In this document: piece by piece, positions 38,683-51,224 of the stretch
Position numbering within the stretch: position 1 is the stretch's first letter
Layout of the letters: each line of letters opens with the position of its first letter
NCBI RefSeq assembly: GCF_907164915.1
Contig: NC_061864.1
Coordinates: forward strand, 18,636,484 to 18,700,483
Source of the DNA: Impatiens glandulifera
Taxonomy: Eukaryota; Streptophyta; Magnoliopsida; Ericales; Balsaminaceae
Direction: 5' to 3'
DNA: 64,000 bases
Position numbers and translations under genes: made by a program
The notes under the pieces: model-generated
Database searches by the model: none
What the model saw: the letters and a program-made list of their open reading frames with translations, nothing else
What the model was told of the DNA's origin: nothing

Positions 38683-38711
38683 TTATATAAGCAGCTAGAA
38701 ACTTCTGGAAG
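38683..38711 (-). promoter_or_regulatory. Heat-shock element plus TATA box of the p23 gene
   Basis: 38697-38711 reads aGAAacTTCtgGAAg, three perfectly alternating nGAAn units, the minimal heat-shock-factor binding site. A palindromic TATA box (ttatataa, 38683-38690) lies 6 bp nearer the gene, about 100 bp before the ATG. Further upstream, 38763-38776 has two TGGGCC/GGCCC motifs (site II-like), and AAACCCTAA (telo-box-like) lies near 38621-38630. Heat induction is inferred. Confidence 0.75.
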
Positions 38712-39355
38712 AACCCGTCGCTTTAATAAACATGATTACCATCCGGTTTTCTTCAAGTATCTGATGGGCCTAAGGCCCGTTTAATTCAGTCGGTAAATTG
38801 ATAATTAAAAAAATCTCAATAATCTGAAAATAAATAATAAAATTATTATATATATATATATTAATTTTTATTGAACTAAAAATGTTTACAAATTTCAACA
38901 TTTTTAACAAAATATTCTATAAAATAGGTTAATTTTATTACTTCCTTTTCAACCAAAACAACCAAAACAAGTTAACTTAACAATAACAGATAACACACTC
39001 AACTAAAAAATAATAAATAGTTGTTCCTAATTTAACTTTAGAAGACACAAATTATTTCTGAAATGAATCATTTCAAATGTTATTATTTACGTTAATAAAA
39101 AATTATTCTAACTTTAATCTAAAACAAAAATTATTTCAAGATGTAAATTATATTATCTTAATTAATTATCAAAACACATAGCACATCCATGAGAACAAAA
39201 ATGTTAATCAAAATATTCCCAAACAACTAAGTCATTAATTCATAAAATAAAAAACATTTTCTTGGACAAAAGAAAAATGCAAATTTCCATGTTTATCGCC
39301 ATTGTATGAAATTACAATGCCACCCTTGGATAATATTAGTCTAATCCCCCATATT
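38712..39355. other. Spacer between p23 promoter and PPAN 3' end
   Basis: AT-rich with a short TA run near 38850; includes the PPAN 3' UTR. No gene seen. Confidence 0.5.
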
Positions 39356-40567
39356 CTATTCTTCATCGTCATCTTCGTCCTCATCTTCCTCATCATCATC
39401 TTCTTGTTCCGCTTCTTTCTTATTTTTCTTGGCATCGCTAACTGGAGTGGAAACCAATAGTTTTTATACAAAATAAAGAGACTTCTAGTGATACATACAA
39501 AAATGTTTATATCAAATAGGGTATTTTTGTCATTCTATTTGAATAATCAAACTATTTTCAAATAAAAGAGTAGGATGAACAGCAGTTAAGGAATGAAGAG
39601 GATATATACCATAATCATTGAAGATAATTGGACCAGAACACAACCCTTCTTCAATTTTGACAAGTTGAAGTGTCATTCGTGGTCCGATCTCTTGAAGTTT
39701 GACTGCACTTTTTGTTGATGCACGATTTATTCTCCCTACGTCACCTGCTAGGTTAACAGTAGCTGCTTCATCATCTCCTTCACTCTCTGATCCGTAACCA
39801 GCCCTTCAGTGATAAAACATAAATGGAGAATGACTATTAAGATCAGGATAGAAGCACCACCAAAAGTGCAAAATCTTCAGCTTCACTTCTAATGGTTAGG
39901 GTTAATTTTTCCTTTCTTTCTTCTATTTTTTTTCCCACTTTTGTAGTGTTATCCGAAAAAAGAAATCACTGTCAGTTTGAATTTTGGCAATTTTCCAATG
40001 AATCACATTTTTCACCATATGATTTTCAGTTCCAAACAAAAACCACAATACAGGAGACTTAGGTTATTTGGATTACCAACAAGTTATTTCAAATAAACTG
40101 GTTAGGTATATGTTACTGTAAATTGGGCTATTTGGATAAAAAGACATTACGGTATAAATATAAAATGAAAAAATACATTTTATAAACAGAAATATAGAGT
40201 ATTTTCAACAAGTTAATCCAAAATAACCTTGTTAAGTGTAGGTTACTGAAATTGGGTTATTTGGAAGAAAAAAAAAGACTTTATGGGTATAAATATTTTT
40301 TTTAAACAGAAATATAGTTGATGGATTGAATGATGTGATTCATGAGAGAATAAATTATTTGTATATATTTAAAATTAAACTGAAGTAAACATGATCAAGC
40401 AAGAAATTGAGGATTAAAGGTAAAAGAGATTTGTAACTCAATTCAGCCAAGAGCTAACTTCAATGATAGTTATAAGACGTTGACATAAGCAAGAAGTCTT
40501 AAGACAAATAAAAAACAAATTCAGAAAATGAATTTAAACCTGCTTCCAAATAGGCATGTACAACATT

Positions 40568-40636
<69 letters not shown>

Positions 40637-41967
40637 ATTACAGTGCAAACATACCTGGTAACAAAGTCGCTGACATCTTGTAGATTTCTTAGATCAGGTA
40701 CTTGATGATTTGTGACAAACTTTCTGATTCTACGTGAGACATCAACTGGCTGCAATCTAATGGAGTAGTGCCTAAAATCAATCAGTTTAGTCTCCTTGTT
40801 GTAATTAAGTAACACAATTCTCTGGCAGGTTGAAAGTCTAACCTGTAAAAACAAGTAAACATCAGAGAAACAAGAACCGTTAATGCTCTAACTCAGGATC
40901 TGATTCATTTCAATATGCACTTACAGTATTAACATCAATTGCTGGGAAAATGTTTTGAAACATTATAGTAGCTAGCTTCAGATGTTGTTCTCCAGTCCCA
41001 AATCCAGACAGTACTATCTGCCATTGTCAGTCCAAAAGTACAACATTAGAAAGAAAAAAAAACGAAAATAAATAAAATGTTAGTGAATTGAACAATGGAG
41101 ACAATATACAAGAAAGTTCTTTATGCCAATAACTTTATATAGAAGTTCGCCAAAAATTACTAAAATGTACCAGGGGTGGGTTTTTGAAAAGATCTGGGGG
41201 ACATCTAGGGCGCAATTGAGATTGAGCAACATCAACTGCCAATGAGTACTCGTTTATCTTAAATGTAAGGGTTGGGCCTTGGGGTATCCTGCCAACCCTC
41301 AAGTATGGTGCTGCATCAGTTTTGGATAATATGAGGAAATGAGTGACTCCCATGGGCCCAGCAACATTTAAGAAGTCTTTGATATTGTTCCGCTTCTTTT
41401 CCTGGAATTTTCAACAAAACAAGGAGAAGAAAAGTCAGTGAATCAAACTATATTTTCTAGGAACATGAAAACAGTAAACAAAAACCAAGCACAGAGATAG
41501 AACAGAAATAAACTACAATTTAACAAACAAAACCTTAAGCTTAAGAGCAGTGTGCGGAAGCATCAACTTTCTCAAATCCATTTGCAACTGTTTGAGAGGA
41601 GCAGGCAACTTCCCTCTCGAGAAGACAAAGCTTTTTGGGATCTTTTCACCTGTGAGATGATCAACACTTCCCTGCTGTGGCTTATTCATCACCGGCTTCA
41701 CAAAATTTCTCTTTTTCTGATAAAGTTAATGAACATAAGAAAATAATATTTGTATTTAACCAGTAATAATCTACACAGATTATGAAATAAACTGAGACTG
41801 GAAAACTGCTAAAGGTTTTGGCTGACCAAACTAGTGCCAATAAAGAACCCAATGGTCAAAACCATCCATACAGGGTTCTCAAGAAATTGATGATCAGAAG
41901 CATAAATGAAACAGAAAGAATAAGGAGTTCCCAAATAAAAGTTTCTTACATTCTTGAAGCGAGCCAT
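39356..41967 (-). CDS. PPAN: Peter Pan-like (PPAN/SSF1) Brix-domain ribosome biogenesis protein
   Basis: Nucleolar factor for large-subunit (60S) rRNA maturation, homologous to yeast Ssf1. Seven coding exons: 41967-41950, 41716-41534, 41401-41171, 41017-40925, 40842-40655, 39803-39610 and 39441-39356, all GT..AG. The product is 330 aa, close to the usual length. Starts MARFKNKKRNFVKPV. The Brix domain (about 30-250) includes PKSFVFSRGKLPAPLKQLQMD, MGVTHFLILSKTDAAPYLR, GPTLTFKINEYSL and the sigma70-like RLSTCQRIVLLNYN..DFRHYSIRLQP. The tail ends with Lys-rich then Asp/Glu-rich residues. The first coding exon is only 18 bp. A 5' UTR exon near 42600-42690 is likely (GC-richer), but its splice border is weak. 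Intron 5 contains a (TA)n tract. Confidence 0.93.
40569..40634. repeat. (TA)n microsatellite in PPAN intron 5
   Basis: About 33 TA units, about 20 bp from the 5' splice site of that intron (exon 5 ends at 40655). Confidence 0.95.
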
Positions 41968-43169
41968 CTATTCACTTGCTTGCTCAAACTGGTACTTTTT
42001 CCCTTAACCTTAAAGACCAAAAAACTCTTCCTCAAAGTATCTGGAGAAGATCAACTTCCATAAGAAAGAAGGATTTGGAGTTAACATGAGGTATGACAAT
42101 TGTTAAAAATGGTAATCGAATTATATGAATATCAAAAGAAATATGGTTGGTTAAAGTTGAAATCTATATATTCATCCATAGGAAGGGCATGTATGAGAAA
42201 ATGAACAGATAGAGGAGTTCATAATCAAACAGCTTCAATTGGTTGTCTATAATACTATCACAAGAATGCAGTGGCAGCACAACTTATCAACTTTCAATGC
42301 CTTTAGGCTTTAATAGAAAAGTAATACAGAAATTGCAGCCATTCAATTAAAGATTATAGTATTTACAAGTCATCTCCTGTAAGAATGATCGCAAATCGAG
42401 TTCATAACTCTATTTAAAACCCTTTTAGCACAAGATGACGCTATTTCAAGAAAGCAGAAAGAGACTTGCAATCATGTATAAGCTAAAAACAGATACAGAA
42501 CTAAATTTCTTAGAAATATATGATCAAAAGAGGGGTAATATGATGATAAAGGAACTGAATGAAACAATTATAACTTATCAAAACGTCTCGTTTCAGTACC
42601 TTCGGTTATCTCCGGCGGTGGACCGACGCAATGGAAGAGATGACCTAGAGAAAGAAGAAGGAAGAGTGCGGCGCTGAACTAGAACTAGACGTTAGGTTTT
42701 CTTTAAAGCCCTGTTTGATATGGCGTAAGTGAAGTTTAAAAAAGTATTGACCTAGGGGACACATGGTTTCAATTAACATTTTTAAAATAATAAAATTCTT
42801 AAATATTAAAAATAAATTTAATTTATCAATTTAAAATACTAATTCCTTAATTTATTATATTTTTTACCAAAAATAAATCCTTGTTATTTTTTTATATATC
42901 AGACTCAGTGTAATACAAAATAATTAGATTAATACAAAATATAATATATATATATATACTAAAAATAATATCATAATATAATATTTATATATACTTATAT
43001 ACACTGTATTTAAAATAAGTGTATATTTTATAATTAATAATAAATTATAAAAATAATCATGATAATTGATAACTTTGTAAATACACAAATTTTAGTCCTT
43101 CAAATTATACTTCAAATTATAAAAAAAAATTGTGTTATTAAAATTTGATATAACCTAATTTATAATAAT
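41968..43169. other. PPAN 5' region, then AT-rich intergenic
   Basis: 42600-42700 is GC-richer and probably holds the transcription start and first untranslated exon of PPAN (minus strand). An 80-codon open frame on the plus strand at 42435 crosses it and is not taken as real. 42720-43169 is AT-rich with no gene. Confidence 0.45.
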
Positions 43170-44450
43170 ATTTTAAATCTTCTAATTCAAAATAATCAAG
43201 TAGAAATTAAAATTAAATTAAGATTAATTATTGTGATAATTAAATTCTAATTAAAAAATAAGTAAAGACTAAAAATAATTCGAGATTAAAATATTGTATT
43301 TATTTTACCCAAATTAAACTCAAAAGGATGTTGAAATAATTTAATTATAATTTTAGACATAAATTAGGTGTATTTTAATCTAAAAATAATTAAATAAATA
43401 CCCTAAAATACTAAAAAAAAAAAAAATGAACATAATTTTTATTATGTTATTAAAAATATTTTTGTGTATTAATTTTGTGAAGAAAAATGAAAGATATATT
43501 CAAAATTTTGATTTCAAATAACACTTTTATTAAAAATAAAAACGGATTATCAGTGTGGTCGAAATTAAATAAATCGGATAAATCGGTTGTACCAAGATTT
43601 TTATCCATTGGATAGCTCTGGATGAAAAGAATACGCCGGTTGTAACTAAAGCAAGATGAGCCCGGGCCGTAACGGAACGGCTAAAGCCCCCATTAGCTAG
43701 GACGTTAACGAAACGCCAACGATGATGGACCACCAACGGAACACAACGGCATGTTTCATATTAAATGAAACGACGTTGTTTTGTTTGCCTTTTCCGTTGA
43801 GGCGGGAAAACGTCGGAGAGTCTCGCTCGACGTCAACGATCTTCCAGAAACTTTATTTCCTTCGTTTCTCATCCTTATCCCTCCAAACTTCGCCAACATG
43901 CATGTCTCTCCCTCGCCATCATTTTCCCTAAGGATTGAAGTCAAAATCTACTCTAGAACTAGGCATGCGAAGACAAAACAGAAACGAAGAAGAACTTCAT
44001 AAGAAAAATTGAAATGAATTCGACTTCGAAACCGACTTAGCTCCGGCGAGTGGTCTTCTTCTTCCAATCCATCGAAAGAAATCCAACAATTACAGTCTGC
44101 TTGAAGATCTTCATCAAAGCTCCGGTGAGTGGTTTTTTAAGAAACCGCTTCGGTGTTCTAAGTTTCGATCTAGAATTTTGGAAAACTTCCTTGAGACCAT
44201 ATGAGTGTTCTCCAATCACAAGTAAGTTTCTAGACAATCTATAATTCAAGTAGTGGTTTAGACTTTAATTTTTTCAATTTCGATCGGGTTGATCTTATTT
44301 ATGGTTCAATTTTGTACATTTTATAGTTAAAATCGATCATTAGATAATTTCCAAGCTTTTTATAGAAAGAGATTTCATCAAACAACCCCAATCAAAAAAA
44401 ACTCAAATTTGATTTAAAAATTTAGAAAATTTGAATTTTCTGTTCTTGAG
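43170..44450 (+). repeat. Diverged direct copy of the palindrome repeat
   Basis: The same order of landmarks as 44540-45640, offset by about 1365-1390 bp: attcaaaataa..cttgaaag-like start, tgtgataattaaa, ttttacccaaatta, aataccctaaaat, aaacgacgttgttttgtt (near 43767), then a ctccggtgagtggtttttt block matching ttccggcgaataatagttt. Clearly older than the two palindrome arms. Several small open frames here are chance. Confidence 0.65.
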
Positions 44451-44754
44451 CTTTTGAGCTTTATAAGCATGAAAATTTGACTTACCCTATTTGCAAAATA
44501 ATATTATTATGTTTAATAATATTAAAATGATATTTTGGATTTTTATATTCAAAATAACTTGAAAGAAGGATTTAAAACCTAATTAAGGATTAATTAGTGT
44601 GATAATTAAACCTTAATTAAGGAACTTTCCAAAATTCCAAAAATAATTTGAGGATAAAATATTTGTAAATATTTTACCCAAATTAGACCAAGGAAGGGGT
44701 TAAAAATATTTAATTAGGATTTATTCATGATTTATGTTTAATTCATTAATTAAA

Positions 44755-46391
44755 CCAACTAAATAAAATACCCTAAAATTTGCAAAATATAAAATATGAT
44801 CATAATTGTTATTATGAATCTAGAAATATTTTTTGTGAAATTTTTTGTGAAAAATGGATTTAAAAAGAATTAAACTCGATTTTTAACTACATTTTAAATC
44901 AAATTAAAATTGCATAATCCTGTGTGGTTGATTTTATGTTTAAACTTTGCAGTAGGATCTTGGACCATCAGATGAGTGCCCAGATCTCATCTGACAGCCT
45001 AGAGCGCGCCAAAAATCCAGCTGTAGCGAAACCATGCGCGCGCGCCCGTACCAGATCAACTAACGGGACAGACTGACCCCGTTAGTCAACCAGGCTGACC
45101 GCTGACGGAACCAGACGGAACTCGGCGTTCCGTTACTCAAAACGACGTTGTTTTGTTCATCTTCTTCGCTGGGATGTAGGGGTCGCCGGATTCGCGATCA
45201 TCGTCGCGTCCAGCTTTCCAAAAGCTCTAACTTCGGCCACAGGCGATCAAATCCATTGATTTTTTGCCCACGTGATCCCCTCGTCAGCGCCTACGTTTCT
45301 CCTTATCTAGAAGTCTTATCTTCCTCGGGATAAGGCTGTCAGCTGCCGGATAAGATTTTAGGGATAAGAACGTCGGCGATCAAAATCAAGTCGAATTAGC
45401 CTTCTACAGCCAACCTATCCACCTTATAAATACCCCCATATTATCCTAATACCAATCCATCAAACAATAACCAAGAATTACACATCAATTCAATCCGATT
45501 GAAGACCTGCAGATTCCGGCGAATAATAGTTTTTTCAAAAATTTCTCCAGCGAGCCAAGATTCGATCCAGGCTTCTGGATCACTTCCAGCAACTCCTAGG
45601 AATGTTTTCCAGTTGTTGGTATGATTCCAGAAGCCTTGAATATTGATTTGTAATTGAAAATTTTGAATTTCTTCAAAATTTCTTGTTTGATCACTTTGGT
45701 CGTGTTCTTATGCTTGATTGTATGATTTATTTGTACAGATACATTATATATATCATGTTTAAGCTTTTTGTTGAAAGAAAAACCGATCAAATCAACCTAG
45801 AACAGAATTTTTTAAAAATCAGTTTGAAAATTGGATTTTTTTGAAATGTTGTGTTCTTGATTTAAATCTGGATTTGTTGATCCAGATTGTTGTTATATAT
45901 GTTTATAAACATGTTTCAATCATTTCCATACAACTGTAATCAAGTTTTGATCATGTTTGATCAAAATTGAAATCTGAGAAAAAAAACTTGAAAATTTGAA
46001 TTTTAAAACATTGTGTTCTTACTTTTAATCTGATTTTGTTGGTTCAATTAGTTGTATTACATGTTTGTATACATGATTGGATGATTTCTAAATAACTGTA
46101 ATCATGTTTTGATCATGTTTAATCAAATTGAAATTTTGGAAAAAAAAGTTAAAAATATGGATTTTTGAAATTTCATGTTCTTGTTTCTAAGTTTGATTTG
46201 TTGATTCAATTAGTAGTTATACATAATTCTTAACATGTATGGATGAATTCCAAGTAACTGTTTCACCTTTTGTTCATGTTTGATCAAATTTGGTTTTTGA
46301 AAAAAAGTTAGATTTTGATTTAATCTTTAAAAACCATTTTATTGATGTAATGATGTTCTTATTTTGGTATGGATTAACTATATTCATCATT
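44755..46391 (+). repeat. Left arm of a 3.3-kb palindrome
   Basis: Reverse-complement match to 46400-48036, with few mismatches and almost no length difference. The arms meet at an 8-nt spacer (agctttga, 46392-46399) flanked by the perfect tattcatcatt/aatgatgaata. The outer part of the arm holds a GC-rich stretch (44990-45130), the motif aaacgacgttgttttg and a TATA box tataaata (45425-45432). The same repeat also extends left to about 44455. Likely a transposon end (LTR-like or long TIR); identity not settled. Confidence 0.85.
45425..45432 (+). promoter_or_regulatory. TATA box inside the palindrome repeat
   Basis: tataaata in a promoter-like setting (caccttataaatacccc), pointing toward the palindrome centre. 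The mirrored copy near 47359-47366 points the other way, also toward the centre. Transcription from either would read through both arms and give a hairpin RNA. Inference only. Confidence 0.4.
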
Positions 46392-46399
46392 AGCTTTGA

Positions 46400-48036
46400 A
46401 ATGATGAATATAGTTAATTCATATACCAAAACAAGAACATCATTACATCATTAAAATGGTTTTTGAAAATTGAATCAAAATCTATTTTTTTCAAAAATCA
46501 AATTTGATCAAATATGATCAAAAGGGTGAAACAGTTTCTTGGAATTCATCCTTACATGTTAAGAATCATGTATAACTACTAATTGAATCAACAAATCCAA
46601 CTTAGAAACAAGAACATGAAATTTCAAAAATCCAGATTTTTAACCTTTTTTCCAAAATTTCAATTTGATCAAACATGATCAAAACATTATTACAATTACT
46701 TAGAAATCATCCAACCATGTATACAAACATGTAATACAACTAATTGAACCAACAAAATCAGAGTAAAAGTAAGAACACAAAGTTTTAAAATTCAATTTTT
46801 CAAACTTTTTTCTCAAATTTCAATTTTGATCAAACATGATCAAAACTTGATTACAGTTGTATGGAAATGATTCAAACGTGTTTATAAACATATTTAACAA
46901 CAATCTGGATCAACAAATCCAGATTTAAACCACGAACACAACATTTCAAAAAATTCAATTTTCAAACTGATTTTTGTAAAATTCTGTTCTAGGTTGATTT
47001 AATCGTTTTTTCTTTCAACAAAAAGCTTAAAATGATATATATAATGATTATCTACAAAGAAATCATACAATCAAGCATAAGAACACGACCAAAGTGATCA
47101 AACAAGAAATTTTGAAGAAATTCAAAATTTTCAATTACAAATCAATATTCAAGGCTTCTGGAATCATACCAACAACTGGAAAACATTCCTAGGAGTTGCT
47201 GGAAGTGATCCAGAAGCCTGGATCGAATCTTGGCTCGCTGGAGAAAGTTTTGAAAAAACTGTTATTCGCCGGAATCTGCAGGTCTTCAATCGGATTGAAT
47301 TGATGTGTAATTCTTGGTTATTGTTTGATGGATTGATATTAGGATAATATGGGAGTATTTATAAGGTGGATAGGTTGGCTGTAGAAGGCTAATTCGACTT
47401 GATTTTGATCGCCGACGTTCTTATCCCTAAAATCTTATCCGGCAGTTGACAGCCTTATCCCGAGGAAGATAAGGCTTCTAGATAAGGGGGAAACGTAGGC
47501 GCTGACGAGGGGATCACGTGGGCAAAAAAATCAACAGATTCGATCGCCTGTAGCCGAAGTTAGAGCTTCTGGAAAGTTGGACGCCGACGATGATCGCGAA
47601 TCCGGCGACCCCTGCATCCCAGCGAAGAAGATGAACAAAACGGAGTCGTTTTGAGTAACGGAACGCCGAGTTCCGTCTGGTTCCGTCAGCGGTCAGCCTG
47701 GTTGACTAACGGGGTCAGTCTGTCCCGTTAGTTGATCTGGTGCGGCCGCGCGCGCGTGGTACTGCTACAGCTGGATTTCTGGCGTGTTCTGAGCTGTCGG
47801 ATGATATCTGGGCGCTCATCTGATGGTCCAGAATTTTGCTGCAAAGTTTAAACATAAAATCAGCCACACAGGATTACGCAATTTTAATTTTATTTAAAAG
47901 GTTATTAAAAATCGAATTAAAATCCATTTTTTCACCAAAAATTTCACAGAAATTGTTTCTAGATTAATAATAACAATTATGAACATATTTTATTTTTTGG
48001 AAATTTTGGGGTATTTTATTTAATTGGTTAAACTAT
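46400..48036 (-). repeat. Right arm of the 3.3-kb palindrome
   Basis: Inverted counterpart of 44755-46391. Scattered substitutions (for example gttgtttt versus ctccgttttg near 47645, and several changes around 47020-47060) show the arms have diverged by several percent. The arm ends where an 81-bp tandem array begins. Confidence 0.85.
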
Positions 48037-48500
48037 TGACTAACAGGGCTTGAAATAACGGGATTGTGTACAAACAATCTCACGTACCTATCAACAGATA
48101 GGATTTAGATTACCTGTTGACAAACAGGGTTTGGAATAATGGGATTGTGTACAAACAATCTTACGTACCTACCAATAGATAGGATTTAGATTATCTATTA
48201 ACAAACAGGGTTTGAAATAACGGGATTGTGAACAAACAATCTCACGTACCCATCTATAGATAGGATTTAGATTACCCGTTGACTAACAGGGTTTGAAATA
48301 ACGGGATTGTGTACAAACAATCTCACGTACCTATCAACATATAGGATTTAGATTACCTATTGACTAACATGGTTTGAAATAACAGGATTGTGTACAAACA
48401 ATCTTACGTACTTATCAACAGATAGGGTTTAGGTTACCTGCTGACTAACAGGGTTTGAAATTATGGGATTGTGTACAAACAATCTCACGTAACAAACTAG
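48037..48500. repeat. 81-bp tandem repeat, about 5.6 copies
   Basis: The motif gattgtgtacaaacaatc recurs at 48062, 48143, 48224, 48305, 48386 and 48467, an exact 81-bp spacing with no indels. Each unit holds two small hairpins: gattgt/acaatc around gtacaa, and ctatc/gatag around aaca. Single-base differences only. No open frame runs through it. Confidence 0.9.
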
Positions 48501-48750
48501 TATTATCCGTTTTCACGTAATTGATAGGAGCATAGAATTCTGATCTGGTACTCCTTCACGTAAGTCTAGGTGATGTACCCATTCGAGAGATATGGTTAAG
48601 GTAAAACCTAAGTATAGGGTATAACCTAAGTATCTGTTAGGGTGATGGACCCCATAAGGTGGACTATTGTGAGAGTGGAATGTTATAAATATCAATTTAT
48701 AAACGGCCAGAGTTTTGTTTATTTTATTCATTTTAAAATAACAAGTTAAT

Positions 48751-50192
48751 CCCCAACAGAGTCGCCAAGAAAGTTGTAATACCGATTATCCCCCCGGTCT
48801 ATGTCCCGTTCCATAGCTTATCACGTGCTTGTGAAGCATGTGGCAATATGGAAGGACTACCGCGAGACAGCTCGAGGTTCAATGATTTCAACTTTGGTTT
48901 ACGTGCCAGACATCTTTTAAAATGAAACATTTAATTTTTAAAAGATTTTGAAAATACCTGGAGCAGTAATAAATTAATTATGAAAAATAATTAATCTTTT
49001 GTTCAAACATTAATAATCTAGGAGGCTAAATAACAATTTAACCTGACCCGATTTAAATCAATTAAGCATAATTAATTTAAAGATTATTCATTTGAAAATC
49101 AGAGTCGCAAAGAGATTTTATGAAAATCAATAAAATGATACGTGTACAAATGTATTTATACCAGAGTTTTTGAAAAAAATGGTCCGTTGTCTGTTTACGC
49201 TCGGGAAAGGGTTTTCGCGCTATGTCCTTTGCGTCTGCCTAAGGACGGTTTTCAAAATTCTTCTAAAATAGACAAAGTCTGGCTTCTATAAATCTAATTA
49301 TAACATTCCTTATCTTTAATTATTAGTCCAGGGGTCCTAAATGAGGATAAACTTTAAATAATTGTACAAAATCATTTAAAGGAGGTGTGTACATGTTGTG
49401 TTGATGTTCAAATTTAACAAAACCTGAAAATATCAAAAAAATATGTTAGAGAGTATAACCAAACAAGACCTAGCAAAAGAAAATTGCTTTGGGAAACATC
49501 CCAGAGAATCTTGAGAATACCATTTTTTAGAAAATGGGGGTTTGGTTTCAAAATAGTTTGGGGTTTTTGAAAATTGAAACCAAACAGGCCTAAGGATTAA
49601 ACCTTGAGTCTGATCTTGTCAATTTGGGCTTAGTAAGGTTGAAGAGGTTCAATTTTGAGTGAGGGTTCGGACTTAGGCCTAGGGCTATAACGGTCTTAGG
49701 CTAAGTGGGGGTTTGATCTTAGGCTAGGGCTAGGGTTTAGCCTAGGCTAAGATGAGGCTAGGCTTAATTGTTGGTCCTAGGTTAGGTGTCAAGGTCAATC
49801 CTATGTCAAGTGGCAAGGTTTGTCCTAGGTTAATTTGGTCTAGGCTAGTTTCGTCGGCCCTAAGACAACTCTCTCGGTCGGGTGGCACGGTCCTGGGCGG
49901 TTTCCTCGGTCGGACGACTCGGTCCTGGCTTGTTTTTCTCGGTCCTAAGGCAAAATTCTAGGACCGGATGCTCTTATTTTGGTCCGAAACTTCAGAAGGC
50001 CATAACTTTTAATTGGGATGTCCAAATCACAATCCGTAAGTTGCAGTAGGTTCATATGACCATGAAGAACAAAAGTCCTAACATAAGTCACGATTTTGAA
50101 AATCATAAGAGGATCAATTTTAAGACATCATTTCTAGGTCAAAATTTAGGATCTTTTAAATTATGTCATTTCAAGGCCTGATTTTTGTTCCA
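48751..50192 (-). mobile_element. Probable Ty3/gypsy LTR with primer-binding site
   Basis: On the minus strand, 48769-48751 reads ttggcgactctgttgggga, a primer-binding-site motif familiar from plant gypsy elements. Six bases before it an LTR-like end ...ggtattaca stops at 48775. The proposed LTR runs up to about 50192, where it would start TGGAAC. It contains low-complexity cctaggctaag-type repeats (49640-49930). The leader continues from 48750 into the 81-bp array. No gag-pol was found, so this is a truncated or non-autonomous copy. The LTR 5' limit is a guess. Confidence 0.45.
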
Positions 50193-51205
50193 TTAGCTTT
50201 GAAATTATGAATATAGTTAATACATACCAAAACAAGAACATCATTACATCATTAAAATGGTTTTTGAAGATTGAATCAAAATCTAACTTTTTTAAAAAAA
50301 ACAAATTTGATCAAACATGATCAAAATGGTGAAACAATTACTTGGAATTCATCCCTACATGTTAAGAATCATGTATAACTACTAATTAAATCAACAAATC
50401 CAACTTAGAAGCAAGAACATGAAATTTCAAAAATCCAGATTTTTAACCTTTTTTTCAAAATTTCAATTTAATCAAACATGATCAAAACATAATTACAGTT
50501 ACTTAGAAATCATCCAATCATGTATACAAATATGTAATACAACTAATTGAACCAATAAAATCAAATTAAAAGCAAGAACATAAAGTTTTAAAATTCAAAA
50601 TTTCAAATTTTTTCTCAAATTTCAATTTTGATCAAACATGATCAAAACTTGATTACAGTTGTATGGAAATGATTCAAACATGTTTATAGACATATATAAC
50701 AACAATCTGGATCAACAAATCCAGATTTAAACCAGGAACACAACATTTCAAAAAATCCAATTTTCAAACTGATTTTTGCAAAATTCTATTTTAGTTTGAT
50801 TTGATCGGTTTTCTTTCAACAAAAAGCTTACACATTATATATATAATGATTCTCTACAAAGAAATCATACAATCAAGCATAAGAACACGACCAAAGTGAC
50901 CAAACAAGAAATTTTGAAGAAATTCAAAATTTTCAATTATAAATCAATATTCAAGGCTTCTAGAATCATACCAACAGCTGGAAAACATTCTTGGGAGTTG
51001 CTGGAAGTGATCCAGAAGCCTGGATCGAAGCTTGGCTCGCTGGAGAAAGTTTTGAAAAAAACTATTGTTCGTCAGAATCTGTAGGTCTTCAATCGTTGTT
51101 GTTCTTTCAAGTTATTTTGAATATAAAAATCCAAAATATTATTTTAATATTATTAAACATAATGATATTATTTAGCAAATAGGGTAAGTCAAATTTTCAT
51201 ACTTA
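50191..51205 (-). repeat. Fourth, internally deleted copy of the palindrome repeat
   Basis: 50191-51090 follows the right palindrome arm from its centre (cattagctttgaaa) to about the position equivalent to 47292. It then jumps to a segment (51095-51205) matching the reverse complement of 44455-44565, so about 0.9 kb is missing. It abuts the Mutator-like transposase remnant. Confidence 0.75.
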
Positions 51206-51224
51206 AAGTAAGTTATTAATTGCA

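Noticed and set aside
42435..42677. 80-codon plus-strand frame upstream of PPAN
   Set aside because: Overlaps the probable PPAN 5' UTR on the other strand, with no recognisable domain.
44755..48036. Palindrome as an assembly or hairpin-read artefact
   Set aside because: The arms differ by scattered substitutions and have unique outer flanks; an artefact would be identical. Raw reads should still be checked.
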